From JACVRW01 sp963826165 (GTDB lineage: Bacteria; Actinomycetota; Thermoleophilia; Solirubrobacterales; Thermoleophilaceae): 64,000 bases of DNA. The notes under the pieces are model-generated. The model did not search any database and was not told where the DNA came from. It saw nothing but the letters and a program-made list of their open reading frames with translations. The translations under genes and the position numbers were made by a program. Shown one piece after another: positions 56,207 to 64,000 of the stretch (the first letter of the stretch is position 1; each line of letters starts with the position of its first letter). The stretch covers positions 124,001-188,000 of the forward strand of contig CAWGWC010000007.1 of assembly GCA_963826165.1 (NCBI GenBank), in the 5' to 3' direction.

Positions 56207-57202
56207 TTGACCCGACGCGACGACTCACTCATCAGCCAGATCGTGGCCGCCAACGTGCTGTTGGTGGTGCTGACTCTGCTGGCCGCCACCCTGGCTGCGG
56301 GCCTCGACCTGACAGTGGAGGCCCAGCGCCGCTCGTTCGTGATCCTGGCCTTCGCGATCGTGCTCACGCTGTGCGTGAACCTCTGGATGCTGCAGCGCCG
56401 CTTCCGGCCGCTCGAACGTCTCATCGACCGGGTCGAGCGGGTCGACCCCGCCGATGGCTTCGTCCATTCCCTGGGCGAACCGGAGCCGGTCACCGAGATC
56501 GACCGCCTGTCCTGCTCGTTTCGCCGGCTGCTCGACCGCGTGGAGGACGAGCGCCGCCGCTCGGGCACGCTCGTGCTGCGCGCACAGGAGGAGGAGCGCC
56601 GTCGCCTCGCTCGCGATCTGCACGACGAGGTCAACCAGGCGCTCACCGCGATCCTCCTGCGCCTCGAGGCGCTGAGCCAGGACACGCCGAGCGAGCGCTC
56701 GGGCGAGGTGGCCGAGCTCAAGCGGCTCGTCAACCAGGCCATGGACGAACTGCTCAACCTGGCCCGCCAGCTGCGGCCGACGGCGCTGGACGACCACGGC
56801 CTGACCACGGCGCTCGAGGGCCAGCTCAAGCGTTTCGCCGCCCACACCGGAGCCGAGGTACGGTTGCACCGCAGCGGCGATCCCGACGCGCTGGCCGAGG
56901 ACGTCCAGACCGCGGTCTACCGCGTGACCCAGGAGGCGCTGACCAACGTTGCCCGGCACGCCGGCGCAACCGTCGTGGAGGTCGACCTGGAGGTTGAGGA
57001 CGGACGCGTGGGCCTGCGCGTGCGCGACGACGGCAACGGCTTCGATCCTGGCGCGATCACACGGGCGGGTGCCAACGGCCCGGGCGGTCACCTGGGCCTG
57101 ACCGGGATGGCCGAGCGCGCCCGGCTGGCCGGAGGAGAGCTCGACGTGCGCTCCGCGCCGGGCAGCGGCACGACCGTGAGCTTCCGGATCGGAACCCCGT
57201 GA
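56189..57202 (+). CDS. sensor histidine kinase (HisKA_3 type)
   Basis: 337 residues. Two membrane helices (VAANVLLVVLTLLAATLAAGL and FVILAFAIVLTLCVNLWML), a HAMP-like linker (RRFRPLERLIDRVERVDPAD), then HisKA_3 with the phospho-acceptor in LARDLHDEVNQAL and an ATPase domain (TQEALTNVARHAGA N-box, VRDDGNGFDPG G1, GGHLGLTGMAERARLAGG G2). It phosphorylates the LuxR-type regulator encoded next (GTGA overlap). ATG56189 lies inside an 18-bp palindrome; TTG56208 is a possible real start. Confidence 0.9.
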   Translation: MGSRPHLTRRDDSLISQIVAANVLLVVLTLLAATLAAGLDLTVEAQRRSFVILAFAIVLTLCVNLWMLQRRFRPLERLIDRVERVDPADGFVHSLGEPEPVTEIDRLSCSFRRLLDRVEDERRRSGTLVLRAQEEERRRLARDLHDEVNQALTAILLRLEALSQDTPSERSGEVAELKRLVNQAMDELLNLARQLRPTALDDHGLTTALEGQLKRFAAHTGAEVRLHRSGDPDALAEDVQTAVYRVTQEALTNVARHAGATVVEVDLEVEDGRVGLRVRDDGNGFDPGAITRAGANGPGGHLGLTGMAERARLAGGELDVRSAPGSGTTVSFRIGTP

Positions 57203-57834
57203 TCCGGGTCCTGATCGCCGACGATCACGGAATCGTCCGCTCCGGGCTTCGCATGCTGATCGAGCGTCAGGCGGACATGAGCGTGGTGGCCGAGGCGGTG
57301 GACGGCGTCGACGCCCTGGAGGCCGCCCAGACGCATCGCCCCGACGTGGCGGTGCTCGACGTGTCCATGCCGCGCATGACCGGGCTGCAAGCGGCGCACG
57401 AGATCCGCTCCCACCTGCCGGACACGCGCGCCCTGATGCTCACGATGCACGACGACGACCGCTACTTCCTCGAGGGACTGGAGGCGGGAGCCGCCGGCTA
57501 CGTCCTGAAGCGCGCGGCCGACACCGATCTGATCGCCGCGCTGCGCAAGGTGGCCGCCGGCCAGATGTTCGTGTCCAGCGACGACCAGCGGACGCTCGTG
57601 GCGGACTGGCTCGAGAGCGGGCGGGCCGAGCCCGACGATCCGCTCAGTCCACGCGAGCTCGAGGTGGTCAAGCTCATCGCGGAGGCCTTCACCAACCGCC
57701 AGATCGCGGAGACGCTGCGGGTATCGGAGAAGACCGTGGAGTCCCACCGCGCCAACGTGTTCCGCAAGCTGGGGATGCGCGATCGCGTGGAGATCGTGCG
57801 CTACGCGATCCGCCGCGGCCTGATCGAGCCCTGA
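57199..57834 (+). CDS. NarL/LuxR-family response regulator
   Basis: 211 residues. Receiver domain IRVLIADDHGIVRSGLRMLIE with the phospho-Asp in VAVLDVSMPRMTG and Lys in GYVLKRA; C-terminal LuxR helix-turn-helix LSPRELEVVKLIAEAFTNRQIAETLRVSEKTVESHRANVFRKLGM. Cognate to the kinase upstream. Targets are unknown. The 3' end overlaps the convergent DUF559-like gene by 34 bases. Confidence 0.95.
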   Translation: MIRVLIADDHGIVRSGLRMLIERQADMSVVAEAVDGVDALEAAQTHRPDVAVLDVSMPRMTGLQAAHEIRSHLPDTRALMLTMHDDDRYFLEGLEAGAAGYVLKRAADTDLIAALRKVAAGQMFVSSDDQRTLVADWLESGRAEPDDPLSPRELEVVKLIAEAFTNRQIAETLRVSEKTVESHRANVFRKLGMRDRVEIVRYAIRRGLIEP

Positions 57835-58646
57835 AGGAGGCGCCGCAGGTCTTCGATCGTGGCCTCCGGATGGTGGAACACGTCGTCGTAGGTGTAGCGC
57901 CGGAACTCGTCACCGCGGGATCTCGCTTCGCGCTCGCGGCGACGGTCCTGCTCCCACGCGTGACGGGAGCGGTGATAGCGGTAGCTGTCGAGCTCGACGG
58001 TGAGGCGGGCGCCCGGCCAGCGGCAGTCGACCCGCTTCGTCCCCGCCCGTCGATTGGTCTCAGGTAGCTCGAGGCCAGAGGCAGCAACGAGGGAGAGGAA
58101 GCGGCGTTCGAGGTGGCTCAGGGTCACGTGGACGTCGCCGCGCGTCACGTGTCGCAGCTCGGCCGCGCCTGGCGCATTGGGGCGGCGGGCGAGCGCCTCC
58201 TCGACCTGCTCCGGGGTGGTGTGGTGGCGGATGCCGGCTTCGTGGAAGGCCCGCGCGAGGTCGGGCGGTGAGAGACGAGCGGCGATGTCCACAACGGTTC
58301 GCGGCACCGAGGTGACCGGAATGCCGCGCCAGAGCGTCCGGTCGCTGCCATTCAGCCGAGCCCGCCTGGTGACGACTCCCTCAACTCGGCGCTCTGTCGG
58401 CGCCGTGACCTCTGGTGGCAGCGGGCGGCCCTTGACGAGGTCGAGCAGGTGCGCCGCCGCCAGCCCGCTGAGAACCGCCCGGTCCCCACAGGCAAGGACG
58501 GCAGCGAGGTACCGGCTTTCGAGGCTCGGGGCCGCGTGGCCGACTCGGTAGACGCCCGAGAACACGGGATGAGCGAGTCCGATCGCAGTGCGCGCCTCGA
58601 TCCGTGGCGCGTTACGCCGATCCGCCAGGAGCTGCCGGCGCGTCAC
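57801..58646 (-). CDS. DUF559/VSR-like endonuclease-domain protein with AbiEi-like N-terminus
   Basis: 281 residues. N-terminal winged-helix/AbiEi-type region (TRRQLLADRRNAPRIEARTAIGLAHPVFSGVYRVGH, then YLAAVLACGDRAVLSGLAAAHLLDL) and a C-terminal restriction-fold domain (KRVDCRWPGARLTVELDSYRYHRSRHAWEQDRRREREARSRGDEFRRYTYDDVFHHPE). Proteins of this build are numerous in actinobacteria and often annotated as AbiEi antitoxin-like or DUF559. No partner toxin gene adjoins. GTG58646 may truncate ~10 residues of the N-terminal helix. Possible defence or selfish element; nothing proven. Confidence 0.75.
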   Translation of the reverse strand: MTRRQLLADRRNAPRIEARTAIGLAHPVFSGVYRVGHAAPSLESRYLAAVLACGDRAVLSGLAAAHLLDLVKGRPLPPEVTAPTERRVEGVVTRRARLNGSDRTLWRGIPVTSVPRTVVDIAARLSPPDLARAFHEAGIRHHTTPEQVEEALARRPNAPGAAELRHVTRGDVHVTLSHLERRFLSLVAASGLELPETNRRAGTKRVDCRWPGARLTVELDSYRYHRSRHAWEQDRRREREARSRGDEFRRYTYDDVFHHPEATIEDLRRLLQGSIRPRRIA

Positions 58647-58754
58647 GAGGCCGTGCCTGCGCGAGCGAGTCCGAACCAGCTCTCGCTCAGCCGTCCTGCT
58701 CTGGGCACGCCATCAACAGTGCCAAAGCAGGATTGCTCCGAGATTCGCCCCCTC

Positions 58755-58760
58755 TAGCCT
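58755..58760 (+). promoter_or_regulatory. -10 box TAGCCT, leaderless-type (sco)
   Basis: TAGCCT is followed by GCAACGAG and ATG58769, an eight-base gap. Upstream 58647-58754 shows no other gene. Confidence 0.5.
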
Positions 58761-58768
58761 GCAACGAG

Positions 58769-59389
58769 ATGAACCCGAGGCTGCTGATAGCCCTGTTCCT
58801 CATAGCCGTCTTTGCGCTCGGAGCCATCGCGCTCGCGGCGGGTTCAAGGGATGGAGACGGAGACGACATCGCCTCCGCCGGCACCCGCTTCGAGGGCGCG
58901 ATCATGCCCGAGAACCTCCCGGCCCCCGACTTCGAGCTGACCGACCAGGACGGCGAGTCGATCTCGATGCGCGAGCTGCGCGGCAAGCCGGTGGTGGTCA
59001 CCTTCCTCTACACCACGTGCGAGGACAGCTGCCCGGTCCAGGCCCAGACCGTGCGCGGCGCCCTCGACGAGCTCGGCCACGACGTGCCGGCCATCGCGGT
59101 GGCGGTGGATCCGCCGCGTGACACGCCCGAGCGCGCACGGGCGTTCCTGTCGGAGCAGCGCGCCCTGGGCCGGATCGACTTCGTCCTGGGCTCCCGCGAC
59201 GAGCTGCGCCCGCTCTGGGACGGCTTCTTCGTCCAGCCTCAGTCCGTGACGCAGGAGCACAACGCACGCTTCACCCTCGTGGACGCGAAGGGGTTTCAGC
59301 GCGTGGGCTACCCGGGCGCCGAGGCCACGCCCGAGCGCCTCGCGCACGATCTTCGGATCCTCGAACGCGAAGCACAGGAGCGGGGCTAG
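58769..59389 (+). CDS. SCO1/SenC-family copper chaperone
   Basis: 206 residues. N-terminal membrane anchor (LLIALFLIAVFALGAIALAA), then a thioredoxin-like domain with Cu site Cys84 and Cys88 in TTCEDSCPVQ and His164 in QEHNARF. Such proteins deliver copper to the CuA site of cytochrome c oxidase or act in redox control outside the membrane. No oxidase genes are near. The stop overlaps the convergent nucleotidyltransferase by four bases. Confidence 0.92.
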   Translation: MNPRLLIALFLIAVFALGAIALAAGSRDGDGDDIASAGTRFEGAIMPENLPAPDFELTDQDGESISMRELRGKPVVVTFLYTTCEDSCPVQAQTVRGALDELGHDVPAIAVAVDPPRDTPERARAFLSEQRALGRIDFVLGSRDELRPLWDGFFVQPQSVTQEHNARFTLVDAKGFQRVGYPGAEATPERLAHDLRILEREAQERG

Positions 59390-60117
59390 CCCGAGAGCGC
59401 CTCGACCGCCTTCCGCACCCGCGCCGACAACTCCCTGACCCGAGTCGGCTCCAAACCGGACAGCCGCCCCTGGCGGCGCAACTCGAGCGCCTCGTTTACC
59501 AGCTCGTCGTTGGCCCCGCGCCCAAGGGCCCACGCCGCCGCCTCGGCCTTTGTCGACCACTCCCCCGTCTCCGCCCAGCGCCAGGAGCGAAGCGCGTTGA
59601 GCGCAGTGTCCGGACTGCCGGGCGCGTCAGCCACGAACCAGTCGAGCGACTCCAGCACGGCATCCCGCAGGCGAGACAGCGGTGGCGGCGGAGCCAGCTC
59701 CTCCAGCGGCGGCCCGAACAGCGCCGTGCTCCGGCCGCGGGCGATCGCGAGATCGAGCACGAACCAGAACGAGTCGGTCGCGGCCGGATCGAGGCCGGCG
59801 TGCTCGATGTCGGAGCCCGTGTTGAGGTTGAGCGCGAACTCGCCGTCCGCCAGCCCCGCGCGCGTGTAGACCACCAGCTCGAGGCGCCGCGCCGGGACGG
59901 GCCGCCTCCGGTGCGAGAGGCCGGCGGCCAGCTCGAGCAGCGTCTCGGGCGCCACAGGGCGCTCGATCACCACGGCCACGTCAATGTCGCTCGCGCCCGG
60001 CTCGAAGGCCCCGGCGCCCGCGCCTCCCACCAGCGACACGGCCACCACCTCGTCCCCCAGCGCAGTGCGCACCACGCGCAGCAGCTCCTCGAGGTAGTCA
60101 GCCAGGGCCGAATCCAC
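59386..60117 (-). CDS. nucleotidyltransferase, AadA/DUF4111-like
   Basis: 243 residues. SLVGGAGAGAFEPGASDIDVAVV is the polymerase-beta type active site (GS/GG...SDxD with two metal-binding Asp). DUF4111-type C-terminus follows (LDLAIARGRSTALFGPPLEEL, ALRSWRWAETGEWSTKAEAAAWAL). Relatives include aminoglycoside-3''-adenylyltransferases; a resistance role is not shown, and many members are of unknown function. ATG60117. Confidence 0.8.
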   Translation of the reverse strand: MDSALADYLEELLRVVRTALGDEVVAVSLVGGAGAGAFEPGASDIDVAVVIERPVAPETLLELAAGLSHRRRPVPARRLELVVYTRAGLADGEFALNLNTGSDIEHAGLDPAATDSFWFVLDLAIARGRSTALFGPPLEELAPPPPLSRLRDAVLESLDWFVADAPGSPDTALNALRSWRWAETGEWSTKAEAAAWALGRGANDELVNEALELRRQGRLSGLEPTRVRELSARVRKAVEALSG

Positions 60118-60157
60118 GGAGCCGCAGTCTGGCGGAATCCTTCTCCGACCGGGCGAG

Positions 60158-60163
60158 TAGGAT
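60158..60163 (+). promoter_or_regulatory. -10 box TAGGAT before the SUF operon
   Basis: TAGGAT lies 10 bases before ATG60174 (13 before ATG60177). Wherever transcription starts, the leader is very short. A Fe-S regulator site may overlap, but no palindrome was seen. Confidence 0.45.
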
Positions 60164-60173
60164 TTGGGTCACG

Positions 60174-60628
60174 ATGATGTTCTCCACGAAGGCCGAGTAC
60201 GGGGTGCGCGTGATGGCTCACCTCGCCAAGCACAGCGGCGACAGCCCGATCTCGCTCGGCTCGATAGCCGAGGCCGAGGGCCTCCCGCTCGCCTACCTGG
60301 AGCACCTCGTCCAGCGCCTGCGCAAGGCCGAGCTGGTCGAGTCGCGGCGCGGCGCCCACGGTGGCTACACCCTGGCCCGGCCCGCCGAGCTCATCAGCAT
60401 GGCCGAGGTCGTGCGGGCGCTCGAGGGCGAGATCGCACCCATCGAGTGCATCAGCGCCGATCCCGACGGCACGCTCGTCTGCGTCCGTGAGGGCGAGGAG
60501 GGCCACGCGCCCTGCCCCACCAAGCTGCTCTGGACACGCGTGCAGGGATCCATCGTGCGCACCCTCAACGACATGACGCTGGCCGACCTGTCTCGGCCGG
60601 CAACCCGAAAGACGGAGACCCTCACCGC

Positions 60629-60632
<4 letters not shown>
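60174..60632 (+). CDS. Rrf2-family Fe-S regulator of the SUF operon
   Basis: 152 residues. Rrf2 winged helix (MMFSTKAEYGVRVMAHLAKHSGDSPISLGSIAEAEGLPLAYLEHLVQRLRKAELVESRRGAHGGY in pieces). Three cysteines, Cys92, Cys103 and Cys114, spaced x10-x10, sit where IscR/RsrR bind [2Fe-2S], though IscR uses x5-x5. It probably senses Fe-S status and represses the sufCDSU genes that follow; its stop overlaps sufC (ATGA). Confidence 0.9.
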
Positions 60633-61370
<738 letters not shown>

Positions 61371-61381
<11 letters not shown>

Positions 61382-62654
61382 CTTCGTCGAGGATCGCCGC
61401 CGCGCCGCGCTCGAGGTCTACGAGGCCGAGGAGGTGCCCACCTGGCGCCGCTCGGGCTTCTGGACGACCACGCTGCGCGGCCTCGACATCGACGCGCTCG
61501 AGCCCAAGCGCTACGAGCCGACCGATGAGCTGCCTGAGATCGTGCGCGAGGACCTCGGCGACGAGGAGCACGCCGCGCTGATCGTGCAGCACGGGGCCGG
61601 CGTCGTCCACACCCACGTGAGCGACGAGCGGATCATCGTGATGCCGCTCGAGCAGGCGGTGGAGGAGCACCCTGAGCTGGTGGAGCCGTACTTCGCCAAG
61701 CGGCTGCCCTTCGACGAGGGCAAGTTCCCCGCCGGCACCGCGGCGTTCTGGACCGGGGGCGTGTTCGTGCATGTGCCCAAGAACGTGCAGATCGAGAAGC
61801 CGATCCAGGTGGTCTGGCTGATCGACGAGCCCGGCACGGCGCAGTGGGCGCACACGCTGGTGGTGGTGGGCGAGCACGCCGAGTGCCGGATCCGCGAGTA
61901 CTTCCTCGCTCCCGACTTCGAGGGCCAGGCCCTGCACTCGGGCGCCTTCGAGCTGTACGCGCTCCCCGGCGCCCAGGTCGACCTCGCCCACTATCAGGAC
62001 TGGGGCTCGGGTGAGGTCTACGACCTGTCCACGCGCCGCGTGGACATCGGCCGCGACGCCCGGGTCAAGTGGGTCCCGATCCACCTCGGCGGCCGGCTGA
62101 CCAAACAGACGCTCGACATCATCACCGCCGCGGAGGGCTCGGACATGCGCCACACCGGCATGTACTTCACCGAGCGAGACGAGCACCTCGACCTGTTCAC
62201 CTCGGATCGCCACGAGGCCGGTCACACCACTGGGGACACCGTCTGGAAGGGCGCGCTCACCGGCGACTCGCGCGCTTCATACGAGGGCCTCATCCACATC
62301 ATCCCGAAGGCGACCGAGGTGGACACCTACCTCCAGACCCACCAGATGCTGCTCTCGCCCAAGGCGAAGGGCGATGCGATCCCCTCGCTGATCGTCGAGG
62401 TGGACAACGTGAAGGCCTCGCACGGCGGCACCGTGGGCGAGCTCGATCCCGAGCAGATCTTCTACATGATGACCCGCGGCATCTCGCGTGCCGAGGCCGT
62501 GCGAGTGCTGGTGGAGGGCTACTTCGAAGAGGTCATCCAGCGCCTCGACGATCCCGGCCTCGAGGACCTCGTCCGGCGGCGCATCTCGGAGAAGCTCGCC
62601 GGCGCCGAGGACCAGGTGCGCGAGTTCATCGGGGAGCGCGCAGAGGCGTCGTAG
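61371..62654 (+). CDS. sufD: SufB/SufD-family scaffold, SufD-like
   Basis: 427 residues. AFWTGGVFVHVPKNVQIEKPIQVV, LVVVGEHAECRIREYFL, FTERDEHLDLFTSDRHEAGHTTGDTVWKGALTGDSRASYEGLIHI and VDNVKASHGGTVGELDPEQIFYMMTRGI match the SufBD beta-helix core. His in ASHGGTVG resembles the SufD cluster ligand; the Cys of SufB at FY(C/L)xxRG is absent, so SufD is the better name. It forms the Fe-S scaffold with SufC. No second SufB is in the window. Confidence 0.9.
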
Positions 62655-63890
62655 ATGGCGACCGCCACCACACCCCTTGTGGACGTCCGCGCCGACTTTC
62701 CGGTGCTCACGCGCGAGTTCGACGGGCAACGGGTGGCCTACCTGGACTCCGCGGCCACCTCGCAGCGCCCTCGCCAGGTGATCGAGGCGATGGACCGCTT
62801 CCAGAGAGAGTCCTACGCCCCCATTCACCGGGGCGTGTACGAGCTGGCGCGCGAGTCGACCGAGGCGTTCGAGACCGCGCGCGACCGCATCGCCCGCTTC
62901 GTGGGCTGGGAGCCGGCCACCTCGATCTTCACCCGCAACGCCACCGAGGCGATCAACCTGGTGGCGTACTCGTGGGGCCGTCAGAACGTCGCCGAGGGCG
63001 ACGAGGTGCTCATCACCGAGATGGAGCACCACTCGAACATCGTTCCCTGGCAGCTGCTCTGCGAGGCCACTGGCGCGAGGCTGCGCTACCTGTCGGTTGA
63101 CGAGAGCGGAGAGCTCTCGCTGGACGAGCTCGACTCGGTGCTCGCCGAGGGACGGGTGAAGCTGGTGGCCGTCGCGCACGTCTCGAACGTGCTCGGCACG
63201 GTCAACCCGGTCACCGAGATCGTCCGCCGCGCTCGCGCCGCCGGTGCGGTCACGCTGATCGACGGCTCACAGTCCGTGCCCCAGCTCCCGCTCGACCTGT
63301 CCGACATCGACGCCGACTTCTACGCCTGGACCGGCCACAAGGCGCTCGGCCCGACGATCGGGCTCCTGCACGGGCGGAGGGAGCTGCTCGAGGCGATGCC
63401 CCCCTTCCTGGGCGGCGGTCACATGATCTCGCGAGTCGAGCGCGAGCGCTCCACCTGGAACGAGCTGCCGTACAAGTTCGAGGCCGGCACGTCGGCCGCC
63501 ACCGAGGCCGTTGGGCTGGGTGCGGCGGTGGACTACCTGGACGCGATCGGCATGGAGACGGTCCGCGCTCACGAGCGCGACCTCACCGCGTACGCGCTCG
63601 AGCGGCTGCCCGAGGTTGAGGGGATCACGCTGTTCGGGCCCACCGACCTCGACCGCCGGGGCGGGGTCGTGCCCTTCGCCATCGACGGCATCCATCCCCA
63701 CGACATCGCCGAGCTCTGTGACCGCGAGGCGGTCTGCGTGCGGGCCGGCCACCACTGCGCACAGCCGCTCATGCGGGTGCTCGGCGTGGGCGCCACCGCG
63801 CGGGCGTCGTTCCAGGTCTACAGCGACCGCGGCGAGGTCGACCGCCTGGTCGACGCCCTGGGCAAGGCACGCGAAGTGTTCGGGCTCTAG
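62655..63890 (+). CDS. sufS: cysteine desulfurase SufS
   Basis: 411 residues, class II desulfurase. Begins VDVRADFPVLTREFDGQRVAYLDSAATSQRP; PLP Lys in YAWTGHKALGPTIG; catalytic Cys in VCVRAGHHCAQPLMR on the mobile loop, with SufS-type extension. Removes sulfur from cysteine and passes it to SufU. ATG62655 directly follows the sufD stop. Confidence 0.96.
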   Translation: MATATTPLVDVRADFPVLTREFDGQRVAYLDSAATSQRPRQVIEAMDRFQRESYAPIHRGVYELARESTEAFETARDRIARFVGWEPATSIFTRNATEAINLVAYSWGRQNVAEGDEVLITEMEHHSNIVPWQLLCEATGARLRYLSVDESGELSLDELDSVLAEGRVKLVAVAHVSNVLGTVNPVTEIVRRARAAGAVTLIDGSQSVPQLPLDLSDIDADFYAWTGHKALGPTIGLLHGRRELLEAMPPFLGGGHMISRVERERSTWNELPYKFEAGTSAATEAVGLGAAVDYLDAIGMETVRAHERDLTAYALERLPEVEGITLFGPTDLDRRGGVVPFAIDGIHPHDIAELCDREAVCVRAGHHCAQPLMRVLGVGATARASFQVYSDRGEVDRLVDALGKAREVFGL

Positions 63891-63892
63891 TC

Positions 63893-64000
63893 ATGGACGC
63901 CCTCTACCGCGACTACATCCTCGAGCACTACAAGAACCCGCGGAACTTCGGCGAGCTCGAGCCGCACGACCTCGAATGGCACGACCACAACCCGCTCTGC
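63893..64000 (+). CDS. sufU: SufU-type sulfur transferase, 5' end only
   Basis: The first 36 codons are visible (MDALYRDYILEHYKNPRNFG, then ELEPHDLEWHDHNPLC). IscU/SufU family; the final Cys begins the NPLCGD zinc/active-site motif. SufU receives sulfur from SufS in Gram-positive SUF systems. Cut by the window edge. Confidence 0.93.
   Translation, partial: MDALYRDYILEHYKNPRNFGELEPHDLEWHDHNPLC

Noticed and set aside
57801..58646. Toxin-antitoxin or phage-defence locus
   Set aside because: AbiEi-like/DUF559 protein is present but no partner toxin or other defence gene adjoins it.
59386..60117. Aminoglycoside resistance gene
   Set aside because: Only the nucleotidyltransferase active site is seen; many relatives have other or unknown roles.

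Overview
The window is GC-rich and gene-dense, with many 4-base start/stop overlaps (ATGA/GTGA), frequent GTG starts, Rrf2/SUF, Tat, F420-type and CysO/CysM-like genes. This fits an actinobacterium, and the gene mix and neutral metabolism suggest the Thermoleophilia/Solirubrobacterales side; that placement is inference, since no rRNA or marker tree is available. No rRNA, tRNA, CRISPR array, insertion sequence, prophage or origin was found, so this looks like ordinary chromosome with small accessory patches. Two clear frameshifts (a ScyD/ScyE-like gene at the left edge and murI) may be real or assembly errors. Layout, left part (1-12.7 kb): single-gene or two-gene units of oxidoreductases, a glycosyltransferase, RidA, a TetR/nitronate monooxygenase divergent pair, then two tandem epoxide hydrolases preceded by a translated C-terminal scrap of a third and followed by a thioredoxin-like protein with a CINW active site. 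Two non-coding gaps (7.9-8.5 and 12.4-12.7 kb) share small palindromes. Middle part (12.7-31 kb): core metabolism mostly on the minus strand: GuaB3-type IMPDH relative and GuaA; LysM protein, DD-carboxypeptidase and PfkB kinase; PyrF; HU; a roadblock/small protein/TldD/TldE operon; MurI-RNase PH-RdgB-cation efflux operon; then, after a non-coding stretch with strong inverted repeats, a Flp-type pilin divergent from an asparagine synthase/glycosyltransferase/SPOR-like operon. 31-48 kb: HDAC-like deacetylase divergent from NadB; a hydantoinase A gene and a HyuB fused in frame to a 3-hydroxyisobutyrate-dehydrogenase-like domain through a repeat also found 8 kb away; an ECF sigma factor with a membrane-anchored propeller protein; a FAD monooxygenase/methyltransferase pair divergent from a PadR regulator with two operator-like palindromes exactly 22 bp apart; a two-subunit-looking acyl-CoA dehydrogenase operon. 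48-64 kb: sulfur handling dominates. A JAMM peptidase, a CysM-like synthase, a CysO/ThiS-like carrier with an extra residue after its Gly-Gly, and a rhodanese-E1 fusion lie within 7 kb; the last two head an operon with a cupin and an isochorismatase-like hydrolase. Two Tat-exported ferritin-like proteins are followed directly by TatA. The right end is an Rrf2-SufC-SufD-SufS-SufU operon with only one SufB/D-type scaffold in view. A feature that unifies the window is a recurrent promoter shape: a TANNNT -10 box six to eight bases before the start codon, implying leaderless mRNAs for many genes.
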